Translations under genes and position numbers: made by a program
The notes under the pieces: model-generated
The model's database searches: none
Seen by the model: the letters and a program-made list of their open reading frames with translations, nothing else
Told to the model about the DNA's origin: nothing
Shown: positions 1-8,500 of the stretch, piece by piece
Layout of the letters: each line of letters starts with the position of its first letter
Numbering within the stretch: position 1 is the first letter of the stretch
Assembly (NCBI GenBank): GCA_948794795.1
Contig: CAQGLR010000049.1
Span: forward strand, 1-28,789
Length of the DNA: 28,789 nucleotides
Source of the DNA: an uncultured Lachnospiraceae bacterium
GTDB lineage: Bacteria; Bacillota; Clostridia; Lachnospirales; Lachnospiraceae
Direction of reading: 5' to 3'

Positions 1-727
1 TGTCACCATCCACTACTATATCTGTATATCCTACACCTGGGACATCTGCATATACACTTATACTGCTGTTATCGCTTAAACCTTCCAGGGTAAATGTTAT
101 ACTTGTTTCTCCTGCTTGAAGCTGTTGTTCAGATTCTGTTAATGGCATCTGCGATTTTAACAGTTTTCCATTGCCATCCAGGTCTGCTTTATTGTTTAAT
201 GCAGTTTCCATCTGCTCTATTGTAGGGACTGCACCTTTTGTATTAATTGTAATATCTGCACTGTTGCTTACAGCCACAAAATAATCCTGTATAATCTGGG
301 CTGGGTTGTAACCATTATATGGTGGCATAAAATCACCATGTCCGCCTGATGTTATGGCAATGCTGTATAATATTTCTGTACAGCTTTCTCCCTCCCATAT
401 TTTTGCAAAAAGTCCCATTTCATTAATAAAATAGCCTTCATTTATAAGTGTTTCTCCAGTAGCAGGATTCTGGTTAGTTATAAGTGCTGTAACTTTTACG
501 CTGTGTTCCGAATGTACGTTAATATCTGACAATGCATAAATATTTTTTTGCGACCTTAATGACGTCTGTCCTTGCAGGAATTGCATTGTTTTTTCAGATT
601 CTTCATAAACCCCATCACCAACTGCAATATGCGTAAATTCAATCCTAACCCCTTCCCCTGCCTGTGCCTTTGTTATAACCTGTGCACCTGCATCCGTTAT
701 AACCGCATTATTAAATGGCTGTGGCAT
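1..727 (-). CDS. Tail fibre protein, N-terminal part (runs off the window)
   Basis: This frame is open from an ATG at 727 to the left window edge, about 242 codons, with the C-terminus missing. The first residues (MPQPFNNAVITDAG) and the following IEFTHIAVGDG segment match the N-terminal domain of phage tail fibre/collar proteins (PF12571-like), which anchors the fibre to the baseplate. A later stretch (MGLFAKI, then SIAITSGG) is the usual second part of that domain. The start lies inside the end of the preceding tail protein I gene (17-nt overlap), with GGAGGG five bases upstream. Being last in the baseplate cluster fits a P2 gpH-like role in receptor binding. The distal, host-specific part is not in view. 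Confidence 0.88.
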   Translation of the reverse strand, partial: MPQPFNNAVITDAGAQVITKAQAGEGVRIEFTHIAVGDGVYEESEKTMQFLQGQTSLRSQKNIYALSDINVHSEHSVKVTALITNQNPATGETLINEGYFINEMGLFAKIWEGESCTEILYSIAITSGGHGDFMPPYNGYNPAQIIQDYFVAVSNSADITINTKGAVPTIEQMETALNNKADLDGNGKLLKSQMPLTESEQQLQAGETSITFTLEGLSDNSSISVYADVPGVGYTDIVVDGD

Positions 728-1412
728 CCAATCCCTCCTTTTGCTCTGCCTGGTCCTGCTGCCAGAAATTATCCCTCACAGCTTCAGGATAATCTACATT
801 TAAACCTGCTGTCCCTTGGTATAATCCTGCCCCTGCTGCCAGCTTTATGCTGTATCCGTCTATAATGGCAGCTGGATGGTAATACTGGGTCTGCCCAGCT
901 CCTGTAAAAACTTCATTGTTTAAATTACGTTTGATGCTGACAGCCCTTAAGTGTGACCTTGTATTCTTTATTTTCCGTATTATATCAAAGAAAAAAGAGC
1001 TTGTTTCTGGTGTAATTACTGCTCCGGTTTCCACCTTAAAGCAATATGGTTCATCCCCATATTCAAACCACTCTGTTACTTTCCCTCCACCAAATACTGT
1101 TGTAACTAATTCTTCTACAGCAGCAGGTGTCCCTGCTGTCATATACCAGGTTAATGTATTCCTTACAAGCTGTTTTTTCTTTTCAATATCCAGTTCATTG
1201 CCATAATATTGTGTACGCAGTTCTGCTGCCAGCAGGTCTATTACTTCTTCTGGCTGTGCGTCCAGATCTGAATAAATATAAAGACGTTTACTGTATTTAT
1301 ACAGAAGGCGGCAGCCCTGCTGGAGTGCATAGCTTAACGCCTGGACTTCTGGCTTTTTAGCAATATTTTCTGGCAGTATGTCTGTTATCTGCCCGTCAAA
1401 ATAACTAACCAT
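711..1412 (-). CDS. Baseplate protein, P2 gpI-like tail protein I
   Basis: A 233-residue protein of the phage tail protein I family, a baseplate wedge component that links the gpJ wedge to the fibre. Family-type features are the N-terminal ILPENIAKKPEVQALSYA region and the central WYMTAGTPAAVEELVTTVFG segment, which is the most recognisable block. I start it at the ATG at 1412 (MVSYFDG) because GGAGGG lies seven bases upstream and the ATG overlaps the gpJ stop (ATGGTTAG). The frame is open upstream to 1436. The last 55 or so residues (from AGQTQYYHP) go beyond the usual family core and may adapt it to this fibre. Assignment is by motif and by position between gpJ and the fibre. Confidence 0.85.
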   Translation of the reverse strand: MVSYFDGQITDILPENIAKKPEVQALSYALQQGCRLLYKYSKRLYIYSDLDAQPEEVIDLLAAELRTQYYGNELDIEKKKQLVRNTLTWYMTAGTPAAVEELVTTVFGGGKVTEWFEYGDEPYCFKVETGAVITPETSSFFFDIIRKIKNTRSHLRAVSIKRNLNNEVFTGAGQTQYYHPAAIIDGYSIKLAAGAGLYQGTAGLNVDYPEAVRDNFWQQDQAEQKEGLDATAI

Positions 1413-2559
1413 CTTCAAGCCCTCCGTATATAACATTTACTTCTGTACATTCTGCCTTTGACATCCCATCTGTTGCCAGGAACACAGGTGTCCTTACAAC
1501 CGCCCTCTTAGCCCCTGCATTTTTAATGCGGCATACCAGTTCATCAGGGTTTATATCCCTGCCAATTTTTGATGCCTGCCAGTCCTTATACTCTTCAACT
1601 GCCACAGCAACCTGCTCCTGTATGGCAGCCATTATGTTACTGTCATTTAAACTTATATAGTATGTAAAATCTATAGTATACTCTTTAACATCTGGTTTGT
1701 TTACTTGTACGCAGTCCGTAAGAGGACGCCTTCCCCTCTGGCTTACATGTTCTTTTACTGCCTGGACTGTTGTATCACCAGGTACAGTACCATCCGCCAT
1801 AATAAAGCGTATATCCACTATGCCAGGTGACGGGCTTGAAACCTTTACATCCCCGATATCCGGGCTGTAATCTTTTACCCAGTATGTATATGCATCATCA
1901 GGGCCTGCTGTTGAAAAACTGGAAGGTGCAAGATAAACCCTCTCTGCCAGGTTCTGGTCATCCTCTGTCCCAGCCCCGCCCGAACTTTGCCCTGTATTTG
2001 AAACAGAAGCAATAAAACCTACAGGGTCAGCCAGTGTATTAATTTCACCAATGGCATAACCATTCCCAATGACACCTGCTTCTGTGCATTCTGCCATAAC
2101 TGCCACTTCTGTTTCCCCTGCAGGTATCTCTGCATACCCAGTGGTAGCAAAATAAATCCCATCCGCAGCTGTTACTTTTGTCCCTGCAGGTATCCCTGTA
2201 GCAGACTCCCTTTCCCCTGAAAGTGTAAACTTAACTGGTACCTGTGCGCATTTTGGCTGGTTCCTTGTAATGCGTTTAAGTGCTGCCATGTTATCCAGAT
2301 ACCCGTCATAAGCATACTTAAGAAAGTTCATTTTCCCTGCCTTGTCTACATTCTGCAGCCCCTGGTATATTAACTGTGCACAGCCAAGCAGCATAATACG
2401 GTAAGGGTCTGACTTTGACAGCTGTATTTTTTTACCAGTAATTTCCTGGTACTTTTCCACAAAATCCCCCAGAAGACTGCCTTGTATGTCTTCCAGGGAA
2501 ATATTGTCTATAAAACTTATATCTGGCAGGCTATCTATTGTATCCAGGTTTTCTGACAT
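1405..2559 (-). CDS. Baseplate assembly protein J
   Basis: A 384-residue baseplate J family protein (PF04865), the large wedge component of contractile tails. The N-terminus carries GDFVEKYQEITGKK and then a helical segment. The central AAGTKVTAADGI-like part (here PAGTKVTAADGIYF) and VIGNGYAIGEIN are hallmark stretches, and the C-terminal third contains SSPSPGIVDI and DINPDELVCRI. Length is typical. A GGAGG box lies nine bases before the ATG. The stop is TAG and overlaps the start of gpI. It sits directly after the gp25-like gene, which is the standard W-J-I order of P2-type baseplates. Confidence 0.92.
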   Translation of the reverse strand: MSENLDTIDSLPDISFIDNISLEDIQGSLLGDFVEKYQEITGKKIQLSKSDPYRIMLLGCAQLIYQGLQNVDKAGKMNFLKYAYDGYLDNMAALKRITRNQPKCAQVPVKFTLSGERESATGIPAGTKVTAADGIYFATTGYAEIPAGETEVAVMAECTEAGVIGNGYAIGEINTLADPVGFIASVSNTGQSSGGAGTEDDQNLAERVYLAPSSFSTAGPDDAYTYWVKDYSPDIGDVKVSSPSPGIVDIRFIMADGTVPGDTTVQAVKEHVSQRGRRPLTDCVQVNKPDVKEYTIDFTYYISLNDSNIMAAIQEQVAVAVEEYKDWQASKIGRDINPDELVCRIKNAGAKRAVVRTPVFLATDGMSKAECTEVNVIYGGLEDG

Positions 2560-2574
2560 GCCCTGGCACCTCCC

Positions 2575-2913
2575 TTATTCTTCATCTTCCTCATCATCTT
2601 CTTCTGTATTCCTTAAACCTATAGTTATATTAGGGGTCATGTTCCCGTCTTCTTCGTAGCTGAAAGATATGTCTAAAATTTCAGCCCTGCTTTCGTATTC
2701 TTCTGTTTTTTCTATTACTTCCAGTGCAAACAGGTTCTGTGCCACATTGACAGGATAGCTTTCAAAAGACTGGTCAAGCCCGAAGTTACGGTCTCCCGGG
2801 CATGTCCCTTCTGCGGTACTGTAAAGACATCCAAGATTCCTCTTTATTGTTTCAAGTTCTGTTGCAGAAAGATAATCAAACTCATCAAGCAGTACTTCTG
2901 GTTTATTAAACAT
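2575..2913 (-). CDS. gp25/GpW-like baseplate wedge protein
   Basis: A 112-residue protein in the position of P2 gpW/T4 gp25, the lysozyme-like wedge subunit that starts sheath polymerisation on the baseplate. Support comes from the gene order (upstream of J), the size, and the block GDRNFGLDQSFESYPVN, which resembles the conserved core of the family. The end is strongly acidic (TEEDDEEDEE). I start at the ATG at 2913 (MFNKPEVL), preceded by GGGGG about six bases upstream. A longer frame from a TTG at 2940 overlaps the previous gene and lacks a ribosome site. The family call rests partly on context. Confidence 0.72.
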   Translation of the reverse strand: MFNKPEVLLDEFDYLSATELETIKRNLGCLYSTAEGTCPGDRNFGLDQSFESYPVNVAQNLFALEVIEKTEEYESRAEILDISFSYEEDGNMTPNITIGLRNTEEDDEEDEE

Positions 2914-2923
2914 ATAACACCCC

Positions 2924-3433
2924 CTAAAGGTACTCTTCAAGTGTCAGGTCACATACAATCTTAACTACTTCACCCCTGTTTAATATTGTTTCCCAGCTTT
3001 CACTCATTTCAGTTACCACAAATTTGTGGTTCCCTACTTTTTTCTTGCCAATAACGACTGTCTGTGGCTTCCCTGTACGTATTAATTTCTCTATTTTATT
3101 TACTGTCTTACGTGGTTTCACCCCATGCATGGCATTTAATTCAATAGTAAATGTTATGCTGTCTGCATCAGGGCCTAGAAACTGTTTTTTAGGCTTCTTT
3201 TTTACCCTGGGATGTGATGCCCACCGTCCCTTGACAGTCCTTTGCATCTTTGTAAAATTTAGTATCCTTTTATCGCTTGTCTTAAATATTACTTCTTTTC
3301 CGATATTCCCAATAGTACCCATGGCAGTCCCGGCATTTTTCCCTGCAGGACTTCCTAAAAATGTCCCTGTACCATCAGAAACCCCTTTAAATTTTCCTGT
3401 CATAACAGCCCCGATAGTTCCTGTTTTTGCCAC
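2924..3433 (-). CDS. P2 gpU-like tail/baseplate protein
   Basis: A 169-residue protein, GTG start, with AGGAGG seven bases upstream. The C-terminal half, from DADSITFTIEL through MHGVKPRKTVNKIEKL to VVKIVCDLTLEEYL, fits the phage P2 GpU family. These proteins have a beta-rich fold and act near the hub/tail end. The N-terminal 45 residues are rich in Gly and Thr and look disordered, followed by a Lys/Arg-rich patch (RVKKKPKKQ). It lies between the gpV-like spike and the gp25-like wedge gene, the usual place for this family in Firmicute contractile phages. Confidence 0.7.
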   Translation of the reverse strand: MAKTGTIGAVMTGKFKGVSDGTGTFLGSPAGKNAGTAMGTIGNIGKEVIFKTSDKRILNFTKMQRTVKGRWASHPRVKKKPKKQFLGPDADSITFTIELNAMHGVKPRKTVNKIEKLIRTGKPQTVVIGKKKVGNHKFVVTEMSESWETILNRGEVVKIVCDLTLEEYL

Positions 3434-3443
3434 TTTATGCCTC

Positions 3444-3920
3444 CTATGCCATATCCAGCTTTCTTTTAATTACCCTTATGTCTGCCATAAGCCCCGCAGC
3501 TGTAAAACTGCCATTGTCATCTGTGGATATAAACTCCAGATGCTTTGCAGATATGTTTAACACTCCCGTGCCAGCATCATAATCAAATGAAGCTCCATCC
3601 CCCAGATGTTTATGGTATGTACTGTAACCTTCTGCAGGGTTGCCTTCATTCCAATATGTGCCAAGGATTATCCCCATTTCACTCCCATTACTGAGATGTA
3701 CAACAAGGACTTTTGAACCAGTTTCAGGTATCTTATACTCCCCGTTAAATGTTGCAAACGGAAGCATCTGTGTAACATCCCCATCCCTGTCACTGTACAA
3801 TACACTTGCCATCCCTGTTTTTTTATCAAAGCTGCTTATAGTACCAATCCTGTTCCCGCCTTTATCCAGCTTCCCCACCTCCTGTCCTATGCTTTTTTTA
3901 TGCTGTCCCCTGCGCACCAT
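3444..3920 (-). CDS. Baseplate spike protein, gpV-like
   Basis: A 158-residue gpV-family baseplate assembly protein, the trimeric membrane-puncturing spike below the hub. The N-terminal half has the OB-fold pattern of the family: RIGTISSFDKKTG, a strand with SVLYSDRDGDVTQML, then KVLVVHLSNGSEMGIILGTYWNEGN. The C-terminal part (HKHLGDGASFDYDAGTGVLNI) is the short beta-helical stalk. It overlaps the gpD gene by 34 bp. AAGG five bases before the ATG at 3920 supports this start. The protein is short compared with P2 gpV, so the puncturing tip appears reduced. Confidence 0.85.
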   Translation of the reverse strand: MVRRGQHKKSIGQEVGKLDKGGNRIGTISSFDKKTGMASVLYSDRDGDVTQMLPFATFNGEYKIPETGSKVLVVHLSNGSEMGIILGTYWNEGNPAEGYSTYHKHLGDGASFDYDAGTGVLNISAKHLEFISTDDNGSFTAAGLMADIRVIKRKLDMA

Positions 3921-5224
3921 CCAAGCCTTGTGCCGCCTTTGCGCTTTGTAACCCCGTAACGGTATTTATAACTGTTTCCAAGTACCTGTGTAATATACAT
4001 CTGTACGTTGTTATAATTCCTGGCACTGCCCCCGTTGCCTCCCCAGTAGGCATTGCCATTTACTATGACTTTGTCACCAGTATTAAACCCTGCTTCCTGT
4101 GTTTTACCCTTATCTGGTGTCTTTACTGCTTTTGCAGTTTTTTCCTTGCTTTTTAATGTCTTTACCGTTGATACCTGGCTTATGCGCTTCTGGCATCTGT
4201 GCAATTCCAAATCCATTGTATAACCGTCGTCTGCCTCCAGGTTATGTGTTACCTGGTCAACAAAGTATTTACCACTTAAATGCCCAAGCCCTGCTATTTT
4301 TACAGTACAGCCTGCTGCAATGCGTATATCTGCCATTATTGTAGCTGTCATTGTAGATGCTTTTTCATTTTCAGAATTTACTTTTGCACAGGCTTTTAAC
4401 TGTGCTTCTTTAAGGCTTTCAGCCTTTTCATTTATGTTTAATATGCGTTTCCCGCCACCAACAACACACTTTATTTCCTTGTCATCCTTGCCACTTGTGT
4501 ACTTTATTGATGCACCTGTATATGTACCTGTTATTGTAGTATTGTAAGACCAGCTCTGCAGGTCTGCTCTTTTTATTGTAACAACAGGCTTTTTTGCTTC
4601 AAACTCTGCCTTGTCATAAATTACAATCTTCCCACAGTAAACTTTTATGCCCATGCCATAATCTTCACAGCATTTTTTCAGGAAACTGCTGTCAGTTTCA
4701 TTATTTTGTTCCACAGTCCCAAGAGCCACTGTGCCGCCTGTATAATCTAATTTAAGATGGTATCTCTTAGCTATTTCTGATGCCACTTCTTTTAAAACTG
4801 CCTTTTTCCATGTCCTGTTTCTCTGGGTGCTTCGGAAAGCATTCCCGTCTGGGACAGACACGCCCCCAATTGTACAGGTAAGCTCTGGCCCACTGTAGTT
4901 TATATCATCAAGACAGAATTTCCCACAAAAGAAGGTTTTCTCCTGCCCTGCCTTATCCCAGCTTTTTTCTATAATTTTAGCTGTAAGCTTGTCACCTCTT
5001 TTTGGAATCCATTTTTTTGCCCAGCGCAGGTCTGTATTGGTTAAGGTTATGCTTATGGTATCACTCTCCCCTGATGCAGGGTCTGTATATGTGAAACCTT
5101 CATTATATTCTGCCATAACAGCGGCAGGACGTTTCTTTGTCCTGCCTGCCTTTTTTGATTTTATTTTCTTTGAATATGTTACCTTTACAGCCACCTGTCT
5201 TGGTGTGTCTTTCTTTACTGCCAT
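3887..5224 (-). CDS. Baseplate hub / late control protein D family, with C-terminal SH3-like domain
   Basis: A 445-residue gpD-family protein, which forms the baseplate hub joining tail tube and spike. The core carries the expected TLTNTDLRWAKKW region, the KTFFCGKFCLDDI strand pair, and ETDSSFLKKCCEDYGMGI, a hallmark of the family. An SGKYFVDQVTHNLEADDGYTM block closes the core. After a Lys-rich linker (roughly residues 355 to 378) the last 65 or so residues (from FNTGDKVIVNGNAYWGG to GWCAGDSIKKA) form an extra domain resembling SH3-like cell-wall-binding modules found on Clostridia hydrolases. It starts inside the gpX stop (10-bp overlap) and overlaps gpV at its end. Confidence 0.87.
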   Translation of the reverse strand: MAVKKDTPRQVAVKVTYSKKIKSKKAGRTKKRPAAVMAEYNEGFTYTDPASGESDTISITLTNTDLRWAKKWIPKRGDKLTAKIIEKSWDKAGQEKTFFCGKFCLDDINYSGPELTCTIGGVSVPDGNAFRSTQRNRTWKKAVLKEVASEIAKRYHLKLDYTGGTVALGTVEQNNETDSSFLKKCCEDYGMGIKVYCGKIVIYDKAEFEAKKPVVTIKRADLQSWSYNTTITGTYTGASIKYTSGKDDKEIKCVVGGGKRILNINEKAESLKEAQLKACAKVNSENEKASTMTATIMADIRIAAGCTVKIAGLGHLSGKYFVDQVTHNLEADDGYTMDLELHRCQKRISQVSTVKTLKSKEKTAKAVKTPDKGKTQEAGFNTGDKVIVNGNAYWGGNGGSARNYNNVQMYITQVLGNSYKYRYGVTKRKGGTRLGWCAGDSIKKA

Positions 5225-5493
5225 CCTTCATCTGCCTCATCTTCATCACTGTAATCATCATATGGATCCACGTCATCATCTTCTTCTGTGCCATCACGCC
5301 AGGGCGGAAGCCCTGCACTGGTTTCTTCTGGCAGGTCCGGTGTTTTTAATACAGTCCCAGACGGAAACACCAGTATATCCAGATGTGGATAGTTGTTTCC
5401 CATCAGAAAAGATGTATATTTTTCACTGCCATATACTTTAAGGGCTATATTGTCCCAGGTTTCACCTTGTATTGTAGTGTATGTCCCAGACAT
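5215..5493 (-). CDS. Tail protein X-like (LysM-fold) with acidic tail
   Basis: A 92-residue protein of the P2 gpX type, a LysM-like fold connecting tape measure/tube to hub. The first 50 residues show the pattern TIQGETWDNIALKVYGSEKYTSF and NNYPHLDILVFPSGTVL, as in LysM and gpX domains. The remaining 25 residues are extremely acidic (runs of Asp and Glu), which is not part of the family core. A clear AGGAGG lies five bases before the ATG. It sits between the tape measure and gpD, the canonical place for gpX. Confidence 0.83.
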   Translation of the reverse strand: MSGTYTTIQGETWDNIALKVYGSEKYTSFLMGNNYPHLDILVFPSGTVLKTPDLPEETSAGLPPWRDGTEEDDDVDPYDDYSDEDEADEGWQ

Positions 5494-5502
5494 GCCATCC
5501 TC

Positions 5503-8500
5503 CTATAACTTTTTTCTCTTTAAATCCTTTTCATGCTGTTTCATCAGCTTTTTAAACTCTGCCATGCTTATACGTCCTGCCTCAACGGCATCCTGTTTTG
5601 TTGCACTGCCATAAAGGTTATATACAGGGCTGTACTGGATATTCACCCCGCCAGCACCTGCAAGCTCTGGTGTATCCTTTCTGTTATCCTGTACACCTTT
5701 TAGTTTTTCTAAAAGCGCATTAATAACAGAACCTCCACTATCCGCCGTAGCAGGACCGTTTAAAATTTCTTTCATTTTTGCCCACAGCATATCAAGCGGA
5801 AGGACTGCTTCTGGCCCTGCTTCACCCACGCCCTGCATCCCTGCTGGCGTGTTAAAGATTGTAGGCCTGTTAAATATACCACCTGCAGCATTCCATGCCA
5901 CATTAAAACCAGGGACTTTTATATTGCCGCCATTCCCATATGGTTCTGTTTTGTAATCCACCGAAATAACAGGCAGTTTTGGTTTAGGGATTGTTATTGA
6001 CATATTCTCAAACGCAGATTTTACTGCATTTGCAGCAGAACGTGCCGCATCTGTAACAGTTGTGGTTAACTTCTGCATGGCTGTCTGTGTGCCCTGTTCC
6101 ATCTGTTTCCACGATTCATCCATTGATGTGTTTACTTCCGTCCCAAGGGAGGAAGCTGCCTGTATTACTGCCTGGCTGTTTCCTGTCATCCCTGTGCTTA
6201 TTGCATCTGCACCTGAAACCCCTGCATCTGTAAAAGCTGCATTAATCCCTGATGTATCTACTGCTGCCCCTATGCCAACACTGGCTCCTTCAAGGCTGTT
6301 ATTCATGCCATCTAAAACTGCTGACATACTTGTATTGCCTGCTTCTGCCATTGATGCAATATCCACCAGGCTGCCTGCATCAACAGATATCCCTGTAAGG
6401 CCTGTATTAACCCCATTATTTAAAGCTTCTGCACCTGCATTCCCTGCACTTGCCATATTTGCATTAAAACCTGCTGTATCAAGGCTGGATGATGCCATAC
6501 TGTTATTTAAACCAGTTGAAAATGCTTCACCTGCCTGTGCACCTGCAATTTCTGCACCAGCAGTGTCAAGGCCATCAAAAGCACCTGATTCAAACCCTGC
6601 TGCCACTGCACTTTTAGCAAACCCTTTACTGCCTGTCCCGGCAGCATAGTTTTGTGCAGTATCCGCACCACTGGAATCAGCTTCATCATCACCGCCCCCG
6701 AACCAGCCTTTAACTGTGTTTATAATACTGTCACCAATACTAAGGGCACCATCTATAATACCCTGGCCGATAGATTTTATTAAATCCCATCCTACTTCAA
6801 GCCAGTTGACGGAAATAATGGCATCCCATATAGCCCCTGGAAGGCTTTTAGCTGCTGCCCATAACTGTGGTATTGCTGTTATAAGCCCGCCTATAAGTGA
6901 TAATATAATTGTAAATGCTGCCTGTGCAATAGCAGGAAGGTTCTGTGCTATCCCTTGTACCAATGAGGTAATTAACTGGAAACCTCCCTGGATAATCATT
7001 GGTATGCTTTGTGTTATGCCACTTACAAGGTTCAATATAGCCTGTGTACCCATCTGCAGTAAAAGCGGAAGGTTTGACAATATGCCCTGCGCAAGGCTTA
7101 AAATTAACTGTATGCCCATCTGTATAACTGCAGGAAGCATCTGTACTATGCCAAGCACCAGGCTCCCTATAAGCTGTATTGCAGCAGATAAAAGCTGTGG
7201 TGTGTTTTGTACCAGGCTGTTTACAAATGTCTGTATAACTGCCAGTGCTGTTGTTATAACTGCTGGAAGATGCTGTGCAATGCCATTAACAATATTTGTT
7301 AATATGTTTGTACCTGCGCTTACGAGACGCGGCAGGCCTGAAATGACAGACTGCACTATCTGCATAATTATTCCCATTCCTATTGGCGCAATCTGTGGCA
7401 GCAGGCTTGTAAGTGCATTTGCAAGGCCTGATAAAAGTTTTGCCCCTGACGATATAAGTGCAGGTGCATTTTCTACAAGCCCAAGGGCTAAATTTTCCAC
7501 CAGGCTTACAGCTGTCTGTACAATTTCTGGCAACCTGGAAACAATGCCATACACAAGGTTTGTTACCGCCTGTGTACCACTGTCCATAAGCTGTGGGAGT
7601 TCCCCTGTTATGCTTTGCGCGAACTGCAAAATTAAATCCAGCCCTGATGTAATTACTTTAGGGACAAGTTTAAACACCCCTTCTGTAAAAACAGAAAGAA
7701 CCCTGGATGCTGCACCTGCAATTTCACCAGAGTTCCCTGTTATCCCGTCTATAAAATTTTCTAAAAGGCTTATGCCAAGGCTTGTTACTTTTGGTGCATA
7801 GCCTATAAGTGCATTTACTGCTGCTGAAAGACAGTTCCCTGCTGCACCTGCCATTCCTTCCATGCCCTGTTCATAAAATGCAAAGGAGAGCTGGCTTACC
7901 ATACGCGTGGCAGACTGTGTCATTTCCCTTAACGGGGCATTCAGGTCTTTATATATACTAATCCCTAAATCTGAAAGCCCTGATTTTAAGATATCTATAT
8001 CACCATTAAGGTTATCAAGCTGTATTGCATACATATCTGCACATGCGCCTGCACTGCCTTCAACCGCCTTTGTTAATTCATCAAAACGGTTTCCTGTACC
8101 TGATGCAAGCGACTGTAACCCATTAAACAAAACCCCTGCCTGTTCACCAGTCATGTTAAACTGTTTTTTCATGTCCTGGGCAAATTTTTTCTGTGATGTT
8201 GCTGCATCAAATTCTTTTGCCATTTTTTTAAGGTCAATCCCAAGTTTGGATATGCTGGTACCGCTTCCTGCAAGTGATGCATCAACCACTGCCCCCAAAG
8301 ATTTAACAGAATCTGTTGTTGCTGCCAGCATAGCCCTTGCTGATGAAAGGTCTGTAAGCTTGAATATAGTTGAAAGTGTTTCATCTACCTTTTGTGTGGA
8401 AGCACCTGAAAGTGATTTATTGATATCGCCAAATATGTCACCAAGGCTCCGCATGTTCCCTGCTGCATCATAGGCAGAAAGCCCCATGTCTTCAAACATT

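Noticed and set aside
6874..7797. CRISPR-like or DNA tandem array
   Set aside because: The repetition is at protein level only, with divergent DNA and no spacers.
6716..7801. Long plus-strand open frame (361 codons) opposite the tape measure repeats
   Set aside because: It is the antisense shadow of the repetitive, stop-poor tape measure region; composition is unlike the other proteins and the sense frame is certain.
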